From contig NC_079878.1 of assembly GCF_029227915.1 (NCBI RefSeq), positions 30,903,501 to 30,967,500 on the forward strand: a DNA stretch of 64,000 bases, written 5' to 3'. The translations under genes were made by a program, and so were the position numbers. The notes under the pieces were generated by a model. That model had not been told where the DNA came from and made no database searches. It saw only the letters and a list, made by a program, of their open reading frames with translations. Numbering within the stretch: position 1 is the stretch's first letter; each line of letters starts with the position of its first letter. Positions 9,975 through 23,014 of the stretch are shown one piece after another. This stretch comes from Hydractinia symbiolongicarpus (lineage: Eukaryota; Cnidaria; Hydrozoa; Anthoathecata; Hydractiniidae).

Positions 9975-12900
9975 GAAAGTACCCAAGGAGTAAACTCATT
10001 TCCCGAACGATTTTTTAAATTATTTTTTCACCACTAAAACGCATGAGACTTGTAGTTTTCAAAAATGTTTTCACTTTTGATGAGACGCTGAATAAAAGAT
10101 GTTTAATCGCCGGCAAACGAAAACCCGCGATTTCCCTTTAATCACGGACTCGGCCCGTATAGTCAAAAGTATACAAAGAAAATACGCAGGGAATAAACTC
10201 ATTTCCAGAACGATTTTTTAAATTATCTTTTCACCACTAAAACGCATGAGACTTGTAGTTTTCAAAAATGTTTTCATTTTTGATGAGACGCTGAATGAAA
10301 GATGTTTAATCGCCGGCAAACGAAAACCCGCGATTTCCCGTAAATCCCGGACTCGGCCCGTATAGTCAAAAGTATACAAAGAATGTACCCAAGGAGTAAA
10401 CTCATTTCCCGAACGATTTTTTAAATTACTTTTTCACCACTAAAACGTATGAGACTTGTAGTTTTCAAAAATGTTTTCATTTTTGATGAGACGCTGAATA
10501 AAAGAAGTTTAATCGCCGGCAAACAAAAATCCGCGATTTCCCGTAAATCCCGGACTCGGCCCGTATAGTCAAAAGTATACAAAGAAAGTACCCAGGGAGT
10601 AAACTCATTTCCCGAACGATTTTTTAAATTATTTTTTCACCACTAAAACGCATGAGACTTGTAGTTTTCAAAAATGTTTTCATTTTTGATGAGAGGCTGA
10701 ATAAAAGAAGTTTAATCGCCGGCAAACGAAAACCCGCAATTTCCCGTAAATCCCGTGCTTGGCTCGTATAGTCGAGTATATACAAAGAAAGTACCCTGTG
10801 GGTAAACTCCTTTCCAGAACAATTTTTTATATTATCTTTTCACCACTAAAACGCATGAGACTTGTAGTTTTCAAAAATGTTTTCATTTTTGATGAGACGC
10901 GGAATAAAAGAAGTTTAATCGCCGGCAAACGAAAACCCGCGATTTCCCGTAAATCCCGGACTCGGCCCGTATAGTCAAAAGTACACAAAGAAAATACTCA
11001 GGGAGTAAACTCATTTCCCGAACGATTTTTTAAATTATTTTTTCACCACTAAAACGTATGAGACTTGTAGTTTTCAAAAATGTTTTCATTTTTGATGAGA
11101 CGCTGAATAAAAGAAGTTTAATCGCCGGCAAACGAAAACCCGCGATTTCCCGTAAATCCCGGACTCGGCCCGTATAGTCAAAAGTATACAAAGAAAATAC
11201 GCACGGAGTAAACTCATTTCCAGAACGATTTTTTAAATTATCTTTTCACCACTAAAACGCATGAGACTTGTAGTTTTCAAAAATGTTTTCATTCTTGATG
11301 AGACTCTGAATAAAAGAAGTTTAATCGCCGGCAAACGAAAACCCGCGAATTCCCGTAAATCCTGGACTCGGCCCGTATAGTCAAAAGTATACAAAGAAAA
11401 TACCCAGGGAGTAAACACATTTCCCGAACGATTTTTTAAATTATTTTTTCACCACTAAAACGCATGAGACTTGTAGTTTTCAGGAATGTTTTCATTTTTG
11501 ATAAGACGTTTAATGAAAGAAGTTTAATCGCCGGCAAACGAAAACCCGCGATTTCCCGTAAATGCCATGCTTGGCCTGTATAGTCGAGTATATACAAAGA
11601 AAGTACCCTGTGAGTAAACTCATTTCCAGAACGATTTTTTAAATTATCTTTTCACCACTAAAACGCATGAGACTTGTAGTTTTCAAAAATGTTTTCATTT
11701 TTGATGAGGCGCTGAATAAAAGAAATTTAATCGCCGGCAAACGAAAACCCGCGATTTCTCGTAAATCCCGGAATCGGCCCGTATAGTCAAAAGTATACAA
11801 AGAAAATATGCAGGGAGTAAACTCATTTCCAGAACGATTTTTTAAATTATCTTTTCACCACTAAAACGCATGAGACTTGTAGTTTTCAAAAATGTTTTCA
11901 TTTTTGATGAGACGCTGAATAAAAGAAGTTTAATCGCCGGCAAACGAAAACCCGCAATTTCCCGTAAATCCCGGACTCGGCCCGTATTGTCGAGTACATA
12001 CAAAGAAAGTACCCTCTGAGTAAACTCACTTCCAGAACAACTTTTTAAATTATCTTTTCACCACTAAAACGCATGAGACTTGTAGTTTTCAAAAATGTTT
12101 TCATTTTTGATGAGACTCTGAATAAAAGAAGTTTAATCGCCGGCACCCGAAAACCCGCGAATTCCTGTAAATCCTGGACTCGGCCCGTATAGTCAAAAGT
12201 ATACAAAGAAAATACCGAGGGAGTAAACACATTTCCCGAACGATTTTTTAAATTATTTTTTCACCACTAAAACGCATGAGACTTGTAGTTTTCAGGAATG
12301 ATTTCATTTTTGATGAGACGTTTAATGAAAGAAGTTTAATCGCCGGCAAACGAAAACCCGCGATTTCCCGTAAATGCCGTGCTTGGCCCGTATAGTCGAG
12401 TATATACAAAGAAAGTACCCTGTGAGTAAACTCATTTCCAGAACGATTTTTTAAATTATCTTTTCACCACTAAAAAGCATGAGACTTGTAGTTTTCAAAA
12501 ATGTTTTCATTTTTGATGAGACGCGGAATAAAAGAAGTTAATCGCCGGCAAACGAAAACCCGCGATTTCCCGTTAATCCCGGACTCGGCCCGTATAGTCA
12601 AAAGTATACAAAGAAAATACCCAGGGAGTAAACACATTTCCCGAACCATTTTTTAAATTATTTTTTCACCACTAAAACGCATGAGACTTGTAGTTTTCAG
12701 GAATGTTTTCATTTTTGATGAGACGCTTAATGAAAGAAGTTTAATCGCCGGCAAACGAAAACCCGCGATTTTCCGTAAATGCCGTGCTTGGCCCGTATAG
12801 TCGAGTATATGTAAAGAAATTACCCTGTGAGTAAACTCATTTCTCGAACGATTTTTTAAATTATCTTTTCACCACTAAAACGCACGAGACTTGTAGTTTT

Positions 12901-13076
12901 CAAAAATGTTTTCATTTTTGATGAGACGCGGAATAAAAGAAGTTTAATCGCCGGCAAACGAAAACCCGCGATTTCCCGTTAATCCCGGACTCGGCCTGTA
13001 TAGTCAAAAGTATACAAAGAAATTACGCAGGGAGTAAACTCATTTCCAGAACAATTTTTTAAATTATCTTTTCACC
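9975..13076 (+). repeat. Mixed satellite monomers right of the LINE
   Basis: No gene is present. From 10033 to about 10440 the monomer order continues that seen after 5690 ('ttcacttttgatg', then 'caaagaatgtaccc'), which confirms that the LINE interrupted a pre-existing unit. The stretch at 11.2-12.3 kb is marked by 'gagactctgaataaaagaag' and 'gcgaattcc', and it includes a private 'ggcacccgaaaac' at about 12144. Dimer-like pairs with 'caggaatg' and 'cttaatgaaag' recur. Confidence 0.8.
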
Positions 13077-14292
13077 ACTATAACGCATGAGACTTGTAGT
13101 TTTCAAAAATGTTTTCATTTTTGATGAGACTCTGAATAAAAGATGGTTAATCGCCGGCAAACGAAAACCCGCGATTTCCCGTAAATCCCGGACTCAGCCC
13201 GTATACTCAAAAGTATACAAAGAAAGCACCCAGGGAGTAAACTCATTTCCCGAACGATTTTTTAAATTATTTTTTCACCACTAAAACGCATGAGACTTGT
13301 AGTTTTCAGGAATGTTTTCATTTTTGATGAGACGCTTAATGAAAGAAGTTTAATCGCCGGCAAACGAAAACCCGCGATTTCCCGTAAATCCCGGGCTTGG
13401 CCCGTATAGTCGAGTATATACAAAGAAAGTACCCTGTGAGTAAACTCATTTCCAGAACGATTTTTTAAATTATCTTTTCACCACTAAAACGCATGAGACT
13501 TGTAGTTTTCAAAAATGTTTTCATTTTTGATGAGACGCGGAATAAAAGAAGTTAATCGCCGGCAAACGAAAACCCGCGATTTCCCGTTAATCCCGGACTC
13601 GGCCCGTATAGTCAAAAGTATACAAAGAAAATACGCAGGGAGTAAACTCATTTCCAGAACGATTTTTTAAATTATCTTTTCACCACTATAACGCATGAGA
13701 CTTGTAGTTTTCAAAAATGTTTTCATTTTTGATGAGACTCTGAATAAAAGATGGTTAATCGCCGGCAAACGAAAACCCGCGATTTCCCGTAAATCCCGGA
13801 CTCGGCCCGTATAGTCAAAAGTATACAAAGAAAGCACCCAGGGAGTAAACTCATTTCCCGAACGATTTTTTAAATTATTTTTTCACCACTAAAACGCATG
13901 AGACTTGTAGTTTTCAGGAATGTTTTCATTTTTGATGAGACGCTTAATGAAAGAAGTTTAATCGCCGGCAAACGAAAACCCGCGATTTCCCGTAAATCCC
14001 GGGCTTGGCCCGTATAGTCGAGTATATACAAAGAAAGTACCCTGTGAGTAAACTCATTTCCAGAACGATTTTTTAAATTATCTTTTCACCACTAAAACGC
14101 ATGAGACTTGTAGTTTTCAAAAATGTTTTCATTTTTGATGAGACGCGGAATAAAAGAAGTTAATCGCCGGCAAACGAAAACCCGCGACTTCCCGTTAATC
14201 CCGGACTCGGCCCGTATAGTCAAAAGTATACAAAGAAAATACGCAGGGAGTAAACTCATTTCCAGAACGATTTTTTAAATTATCTTTTCACC
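13077..14292 (+). repeat. 608-bp trimer repeated twice
   Basis: Starts at 13077, 13685 and 14293 define two 608-bp copies (3 x 203 minus 1). Each copy contains, in order, a monomer beginning 'actataacg' with 'gatggttaatcgcc' and 'gaaagcaccc', a monomer with 'caggaatg' and 'cccgggcttggcccg', and a one-base-short monomer with 'gaagttaatcgcc'. Differences are few: 'ctcagcccgtatactc' versus 'ctcggcccgtatagtc', and 'gcgatttcccg' versus 'gcgacttcccg'. Confidence 0.87.
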
Positions 14293-17200
14293 ACTAAAAC
14301 GCATGAGACTTGTAGTTTTCAAAAATGTTTTCATTTTTAATGAGACGCTGAATAAAAGAAGTTTAATCGCCGGCAAACGAAAACCCGCAATTTCCCGTAA
14401 ATCCCGGACTCGGCCCGTATTGTCGAGTACATACAAAGAAAGTACCTTCTGAGTAAACTCACTTCCAGAACAACTTTTTAAATTATCTTTTCACCACTAA
14501 AACGCATGAGACTTGTAGTTTTCAAAAATGTTTTCATTTTTGATGAGACTCTGAATAAAAGAAGTTTAATCGCCGGCAAACGAAAACCCACGAATTCCTG
14601 TAAATCCTGGACTCGGCCCGTATAGTCAAAAGTATACAAAGAAAATACCGAGGGAGTAAACTCATTTCCCGAACGATTTTTTAAATTATTTTTTCACCAC
14701 TAAAACGCATGAGACTTATAGTTTTCAGGAATGATTTCATTTTTGATGAGACGTTTAATGAAAGAAGTTTAATCGCCGGCAAACGAAAACCCGCGATTTC
14801 CCGTAAATCCCGGACTCGGCCCGTATAGTCAAAAGTACACAAAGAAAATACCCAGGGAGTAAACACATTTCCCGAACCATTTTTTAAATTATTTTTTCAC
14901 CACTAAAACGCATGATACTTGTAGTTTTCAGGAATGTTTTCATTTTTGATGAGACGCTTAATGAAGGAAGTTTAATCGCCGGCAAACGAAAACCCGCGAT
15001 TTCCCGTAAATGCCGTGCTTGGCCCGTATAGTCGAGTATATGTAAAGAAATTACCCTGTGAGTAAACTCATTTCCAGAACGATTTTTTAAATTATCTTTT
15101 CACCACTAAAACGCACGAGACTTGTAGTTTTTAAAAATGTTTACATTTTTGATGAGACGCGGAATAAAAGAAGTTTAATCGCCGGCAAACGAAAACCCGC
15201 GATTTTCTGTTAATCCCGGACTCGGTCCGTATAGTCAAAAGTATACAAAGAAATTACGCAGGGAGTAAACTCATTTCCAGAACAATTTTTTAAATTATCT
15301 TTTCACCACTATAACGCATGAGACTTGTAGTTTTCAAAAATGTTTTCATTTTTGATGAGACTCTGAATAAAAGATGGTTAATCGCCGGCAAACGAAAACC
15401 GCGATTTCCCGTAAATCCCGGACTCGGCCCGTATAGTCAAAAGTATACAAAGAAAGCACCCAGGGAGTAAACTCATTTCCCGAACGATTTTTTAAATTAT
15501 TTTTTCACCACTAAAACGCATGAGACTTGTAGTTTTCAGGAATGTTTTCATTTTTGATGAGACGCTTAATGAAAGAAGTTTAATCGCCGGCAAACGAAAA
15601 CCCGCGATTTCCCGTAAATCCCGGGCTTGGCCCGTATAGTCCAATGTATACAAAGAAAGTACCCTGTGAGTAAACTCATTTCCCGAACGATTTTTTAAAT
15701 TATTTTTTCACCACTAAAACGCATGAGACTTGTAGTTTTCAAAAATGTTTTCATTTTTGATGAGACGCTGAATATAAGAAGTTTAATCGCCGGCAAAAAA
15801 AACCCCGCGATTTCCTGTTAATCCCGGACTCGGCCCATATAGTCAAAAGTATACAAAGAAAATACCCAGGGAGTAAACACATTCCCCGAACCATTTTTTA
15901 AATTATTTTTTCACCACTAAAACGCATGAGACTTGTAGTTTTCAAAAATGTTTTCATTTTTGATGAGACTCTGAATAAAAGATGGTTAATCGCCGGCAAA
16001 CGAAAACCCGCGATTTCCCGTAAATCCCGGAGTCGGCCCGTATAATCAAAAGTATACAAAGAAAGCACCCAGGGAGTAAACTCATTTCCCGAACGATTTT
16101 TTAAATTATTTTTTCACCACTAAAACGCATGAGACTTGTAGTTTTTAAGACCGTTTTCATTTTTGATGAGACGCTGAATATAAGAAGTTTAATCGCCGGC
16201 AAACAAAAACCCGCGATTTCCCGTAAATCTCGTGCTTGGCCCGTATAGTCGAGTACATACAAAGAAAGTACCCTGTGAGTAAACTCATTTCCAGAACGAT
16301 TTTTTAAATTATTTTTTCACCACTAAAACGCATGAGACTTATAGTTTTCAGGAATGATTTAATTTTTGATGAGACGTTTAATGAAAGAAGTTTAATCGCC
16401 GGCAAACGAAAACCCGCGATTTCCCGTAAATCCCGGACTCGGCCCGTATAGTCAAAAGTATACAAAGAAAGTACCCAGGGAGTAAACTCATTTCCCGAAC
16501 GATTTTTTAAATTATTTTTTCACCACTAAAACGCATGAGACTTGTAGTTTTTAAGACCGTTTTCATTTTTGATGAGACGCTGAATATAAGAAGTTTAATC
16601 GCCGGCAAACAAAAACCCGCGATTTCCCGTAAATCTCGTGCTTGGCCCGTATAGTCGAGTACATACAAAGAAAGTACCCTGTGAGTAAACTCATTTCCAG
16701 AACGATTTTTTAAATTATCTTTTCACCACTAAAACGCATGAGACTTGTAGTTTTCAAAAATGTTTTCATTTTTGATGAGACGCGGAATAAAAGAAGTTTA
16801 ATCGCCGGCAAACGAAAACCCGCAACTTCCCGTAAATCCCGGACTCGGCCTGTATAGTCAAAAGTATACAAAGAAAATACCCAGGGAGTAAACACATTTC
16901 CCGAACCATTTTTTAAATTATTTTTTCACCACTAAAACGCATGATACTTGTAGTTTTCAGGAATGTTTTCATTTTTGATGAGACGCTTAATGAAGTAAGT
17001 TTAATCGCCGGCAAACGAAAACCCGCGATTTCCCGTAAATGCCGTGCTTGGCCCGTATAGTCGAGTATATGTAAAGAAATTACCCTGTGAGTAAACTCAT
17101 TTCCAGAACGATTTTTTAAATTATCTTTTCACCACTAAAACGCACGAGACTTGTAGTTTTTAAAAATGTTTTCATTTTTGATGAGACGCGGAATAAAAGA

Positions 17201-20010
17201 AGTTTAATCGCCGGCAAACGAAAACCCGCGATTTTCTGTTAATCCCGGACTCGGTCCGTATAGTCAAAAGTATACAAAGAAATTACGCAGGGAGTAAACT
17301 CATTTCCAGAACAATTTTTTAAATTATCTTTTCACCACTATAACGCATGAGACTTATAGTTTTCAAAAATGTTTTCATTTTTGATGAGACTCTGAATAAA
17401 AGATGGTTAATCGCCGGCAAACGAAAACCCGCGATTTCCCGTAAATCCCGGACTCGGCCCGTATAGTCAAAAGTATACAAAGAAAGCACCCAGGGAGTAA
17501 ACTCATTTCCCGAACGATTTTTTAAATTATTTTTTCACCACTAAAACGCATGAGACTTGTAGTTTTCAGGAATGTTTTCATTTTTGATGAGACGCTTAAT
17601 GAAAGAAGTTTAATCGCCGGCAAACGAAAACCCGCGATTTCCCGTAAATCCCGGGCTTGGCCCGTATAGTCCAATGTATACAAAGAAAGTACCCTGTGAG
17701 TAAACTCATTTCCCGAACGATTTTTTAAATTATTTTTTCACCACTAAAACGCATGAGACTTGTAGTTTTCAAAAATGTTTTCATTTTTGATGAGACGCTG
17801 AATATAAGAAGTTTAATCGCCGGCAAAAAAAACCCCGCGATTTCCCGTTAATCCCGGACTCGGCCCGTATAGTCAAAAGTATACAAAGAAAATACCCAGG
17901 GAGTAAACACATTCCCCGAACCATTTTTTAAATTATTTTTTCACCACTAAAACGCATGAGACTTGTAGTTTTCAAAAATGTTTTCATTTTTGATGAGACT
18001 CTGAATAAAAGATGGTTAATCGCCGGCAAACGAAAACCCGCGATTTCCCGTAAATCCCGGAGTCGGCCCGTATAATCAAAAGTATACAAAGAAAGCACCC
18101 AGGGAGTAAATTCATTTCCCGAACGATTTTTTAAATTATTTTTTCACCACTAAAACGCATGAGACTTGTAGTTTTCTGGAATGTTTTCATTTTTGATGAG
18201 ACGCTTAATGAAAGAAGTTTAATCGCCGGCAAACGAAAACCCGCGATTTCCCGTAAATCCCGGGCTTGGCCCGTATAGTCCAATGTATACAAAGAAAGTA
18301 CCCTGTGAGTAAACTCATTTCCCGAACGATTTTTTAAATTAATTTTTCACCACTAAAACGCATGAGACTTGTAGTTTTCAAAAATGTTTTCATTTTTGAT
18401 GAGACGCTGAATATAAGAAGTTTAATCGCCGGCAAAAAAAACCCCGCGATTTCCCGTTAATCCCGGACTCGGCCCGTATAGTCAAAAGTATACAAAGAAA
18501 ATACCCAGGGAGTAAACACATTTCCCGAACCATTTTTTAAATTATTTTTTAACCACTAAAACGCATGAGACTTGTAGTTTTCAGGAATGTTTTCATTTTT
18601 GATGAGACGCTTAATGAAAGAAGTTTAATCGCCGGCAAACGAAAACCCGCGATTTCTCGTAAATGCCGTGCTTGGCCCGTATAGTCGAGTATATATAAAG
18701 AAATTACCCTGTGAGTAAACACATTTCCAGAACAATTTTTTAAATTATTTTTTCACCACTAAAACGCATGAGACTTGTAGTTTTCAGGAATGTTTTCCTT
18801 TTTGATGAGACGCTTAATGAAAGAAGTTTAATCGCCGGCAAACGAAAACCCGCGATTTCCCGTAAATCCCGGGCTTGGCCTGTATAGTCCAATGTATACA
18901 AAGAAAGTACCCTGTGAGTAAACTCATTTCCCGAACGATTTTTTAAATTATTTTTTCACCACTAAAACGCATGAGACTTGTAGTTTTCAAAAATGTTTTC
19001 ATTTTTGATGAGACGCTGAATATAAGAAGTTTAATCGCCGGCAAACAAAAACCCGCAATTTCCCGTTAATCCCGGACTCGGCCCGTATAGTCAAAAGTAT
19101 ACAAAGAAAATACGCAGGGAGTAAACTCATTTCCCGAACGATTTTTTAAATTATTTTTTCACCACTAAACCGCATGAGACTTGTAGTTTTCAGAAATGTT
19201 TTCATTTTTGATGAGACGCTTAATGAAAGAAGTTTAATCGCCGGCAAACGAATACCCGCGATTTCCCGTAAATCCCGGGCTTGGCCCGTATAGTCGAATG
19301 TATACAAAGAAAGTACCCTGTGAGTAAACTCATTTCCCGAACGATTTTTTAAATTATTTTTTCACCACTAAAACGCATGAGACTTGTAGTTTTCAAAAAT
19401 GTTTTCATTTTTGATGAGACGCTAAATATAAGAAGTTTAATCGCCGGCAAACGAAAACCCGCGATTTCCCGTAAATCCCGTGCTTGGCCCGTATAGTCGA
19501 GTACATACAAAGAAAGTACCCTGTGAGTAAACTCATTTCCAGAACGATTTTTTAAATTATCTTTTCACCACTAAAACGCATGAGACTTGTAGTTTTCAAA
19601 AATGTTTTCATTTTTGATCAGACGCGGAATAAAAGAAGTTTAATCGCCGGCAAACGAAAACCCGCAACTTCCCGTAAATCCCGGACTCGGCCCGTATAGT
19701 CAAAAGTATACAAAGAAAATACCCAGGAAGTAAACACATTTCCCGAACGATTTTTTAAATTATTTTTTCACCACTAAAACGCATGAGACTTGTAGTTTTC
19801 AGGAATGTTTTCATTTTTGATGAGACGCTTAATGAAAGAAGTTTAATCGCCGGCAAACGAAAACCCGCGATTTTCCGTAAATGCCGTGCTTGGCCCGTAT
19901 AGTCGAGTATATACAAAGAAAGTACCCTGTGAGTAAACTCATTTCCAGAACGATTTTTTAAATTATCTTTTCACCACTAAAACGCATGAGACTTGTAGTT
20001 TTCAAAAATG
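14293..20010 (+). repeat. 10-monomer higher-order repeat (about 2030 bp) and related monomers
   Basis: About 14830-16130 matches about 16860-18160 at a spacing of 2029-2030 bp. Shared marks are 'catgatacttg' (14911/16940), 'gattttctgttaatcc' with 'ctcggtccg', 'actataacg' (15308/17337), 'ggcaaaaaaaaccccgcg' (about 15793/17822) and 'cacattccccgaacc'. Within it, monomers with 'tttttaagaccg' recur 406 bp apart (about 16143/16549). The 'ggcaaaaaaaacccc' type appears again at about 18431, about 609 bp after its previous copy. No gene is present in 18.2-20.0 kb; monomers there are mosaics of the same types. Confidence 0.82.
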
Positions 20011-23000
20011 TTTTCATTTTGACGCGGAATAAAAGAAGTTTAATCCCCGGCAAACGAAAACCCGCGATTTCCTGTTAATCCCAGACTCGGCCCGTATAGT
20101 CAAAAGTATACAAAGAAAATACGCAGGGAGTAAACTCATTTCCAGAACGATTTTTTAAATTATCTTTTCACCACTAAAACGCACGAGACTTGTAGTTTTC
20201 AAAAATGTTTTCATTTTTGATGAGACGCTGAATAAAAGAAGTTTAATCGCCGGCAAACGAAAACCCGCAATTTCCCGTAAATCCCGTGCTTGGCTCGTAT
20301 AGTCGAGTATATACAAAGAAAGTACCCTGTGAGTAAACTCCTTTCCAGAACGATTTTTTTCATTATCTTTTCACCACTAAAACGCATGAGACTTGTAGTT
20401 TTCAAAAATGTTTTCATTTTTGATGAGACGCGGAATAAAAGAAGTTTAATCGCCGGCAAACGAAAACCCGCGATTTCCCGTAAATCCCGGAGTCGGCCCG
20501 TATAGTCAAAAGTACACAAAGAAAATACTCAGGGAGTAAACTCATTTCCCGAACGATTTTTTAAATTATTTTTGCCCCACTAAAACGTATGAGACTTGTA
20601 GTTTTCAAAAATGTTTTCATTTTTGATGAGACGCTGAATAAAAGAAGTTTAATCGCCGGCAAACGAAAACCCGCGATTTCCCGTAAATCCCGGACTCGGC
20701 CCGTTTAGTCAAAAGTATACAAAGAAAGTACCCTGCGAGTAAACTCATTTCCAGAACGATTATTTAAATTATCTTTTCACCACTAAAACGCACGAGACTT
20801 GTAGTTTTCAAAAATGTTTTCATTTTTGATGAGACGCTGAATAAAAGAAGTTTAATCGCCGGCAAACGAAAACCCGCGAATTCCCGTAAATCCCAAACTC
20901 GGCCCGTATAGTCAAAAGTATACAAAGAAAATACCCAGGGAGTAAACTCATTTCCAGAACGATTTTTTAAATTATCTTTTCACCACTAAAACGCATGAGA
21001 CTTGTAGTTTTCAAAAATGTTTTCATTTTTGATGAGACGCTGAATAAAAGATGTTTAATCGCCGGCAAACGAAAACCCGCGATTTCCCGTAAATCCCGGA
21101 CTCGGCCCGTATAGTCAAAAGTATACAAAGAAAGTACCCAGGGAGTAAACTCATTTCCCGAACGATTTTTTAAATTATTTTTTCACCAATAAAACGCATG
21201 AGACTTGTAGTTTTCAAAAATGTTTTCATTTTTGATGAGACGCTGAATAAAAGATGTTTAATCGCCGGCAAACGAAAACCCGCGATTTCCCGTAAATCCC
21301 GGACTCGGCCCGTATAGTCAAAAGTATACAAAGAAAGTACCCAGGGAGTAAACTCATTTCCCGAACGATTTTTTAAATTACTTTTTCACCACTAAAACGC
21401 ATGAGACTTGTAGTTTTCAGGAATGTTTTCATTTTTGATGAGACGCTTAATGAAAGAAGTTTAATCGCCGGCAAACTAAAACCCGCGATTTCCCGTAAAT
21501 CCCGGGCTTGGCCCGTATAGTCGAGTACATACAAAGAAAGTACCCTGTGAGTAAACTCATTTCCAGAACGATTTTTTAAATTATCTTTTCACCACTAAAA
21601 CGCATGAGACTTGTAGTTTTTAAAAATGTTTTCATTTTTGATGAGACGCTGAATAAAAGAAGTTTAATCGCCGGCAAACGAAAACCCGCGATTTCCCGTA
21701 AATCCCGGACTCGGCCCGTATAGTCAAAAGTATACAAAGAAAGTACCCTGCGAGTAAACTCATTGCCAGAACGATTATTTAAATTATCTTTTCACCACTA
21801 AAACGCACGAGACTTGTAGTTTTCAAAAATGTTTTCATTTTTGATGGGACGCTGAATAAAAGAAGTTTAATCGCCGGCAAACGAAAACCCGCGAATTCCC
21901 GTAAATCCCAAACTCGGCCCGTATAGTCAAAAGTATACAAAGAAAATACCCAGGGAGTAAACTCATTTCCAGAACGATTTTTTAAATTATCTTTTCACCA
22001 CTAAAACGCATGAGACTTGTAGTTTTCAAAAATGTTTTCATTTTTGATGAGACGCTGAATAAAAGATGTTTAATCGCCGGCAAACGAAAACCCGCGATTT
22101 CCCGTAAATCCCGGACTCGGCCCGTATAGTCAAAAGCATACAAAGAAAGTACCCAGGGAGTAAACTCATTTCCCGAACGATTTTTTAAATTATTTTTTCA
22201 CCAATAAAACGCATGAGACTTGTAGTTTTCAAAAATGTTTTCATTTTTGATGAGACGCTGAATAAAAGATGTTTAATCGCCGGCAAACGAAAACCCGCGA
22301 TTTCCCGTAAATCCCGGACTCGGCCCATATAGTCAAAAGTATACAAAGAAAGTACCCAGGGAGTAAACTCATTTCCCGAACGATTTTTTAAATTACTTTT
22401 TCACCACTAAAACGCATGAGACTTGTAGTTTTCAGGAATGTTTTTATTTTTGATGAGACGCTTAATGAAAGAAGTTTAATCGCCGGCAAACTAAAACCCG
22501 CGATTTCCCGTAAATCCCGGGCTTGGCCCGTATAGTCGTGTACATACAAAGAAAGTACCCTGTGAGTAAACTCATTTCTAGAACGATTTTTTAAATTATC
22601 TTTTCACCGCTAAAACGCATGAGACTTGTAGTTTTCAAAAATGTTTTCATTTTTGATGAGACGCTGAATATAAGAAGTTTAATCGCCGGCAAACAAAAAC
22701 CCGCGATTTCCCGTAAATCCCGTGCTTGGCCCGTATAGTCGAGTACATACAAAGAAAGTACCCTGTGAGTAAACTCATTTCCAGAACGATTTTTTAAATT
22801 ATCTTTTCACCACGAAAACGCATGAGACTTGTAGTTTTTAAAAATGTTTTCATTTTTGATGAGACGCTGAATAAAAGAAGTTTAATCGCCGGCAAACGAA
22901 AACCCGCGATTTCCCGTAAATCCCGGACTCGGCCCGTATAGTCAAAAGTATACAAATAAAGTACCCTGCGAGTAAACTCATTTCCAGAACGATTATTTAA

Positions 23001-23014
23001 ATTATCTTTTCACC
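20011..23014 (+). repeat. Satellite block with 5- and 6-monomer periodicity
   Basis: The mark 'acgattatttaaattatc' occurs near 20757, 21772 and 22990, spaced 1015 (5 monomers) and 1218 bp (6 monomers). 'ccaataaaacg' at about 21186, 22201 and 23419 has the same spacings. The monomer after each 'gattattt' begins 'cgcacgag' and contains 'gcgaattcccgtaaatccc' with 'aaactcgg'. The first 197-bp deletion monomer of the window is at about 20018. No gene was seen. Confidence 0.82.

Noticed and set aside
9909-9986. N-terminal signal or membrane segment of the 320-codon open frame (Phe/Leu-rich start).
   Set aside because: The apparent start is a TTG in the satellite, and the hydrophobic stretch is the A/G-rich junction filler read on the minus strand.
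20018-20030. Second mobile element or excision scar at the 6-bp deletion.
   Set aside because: There are no terminal repeats, target duplication or extra bases. It is a simple small deletion inherited by all copies.
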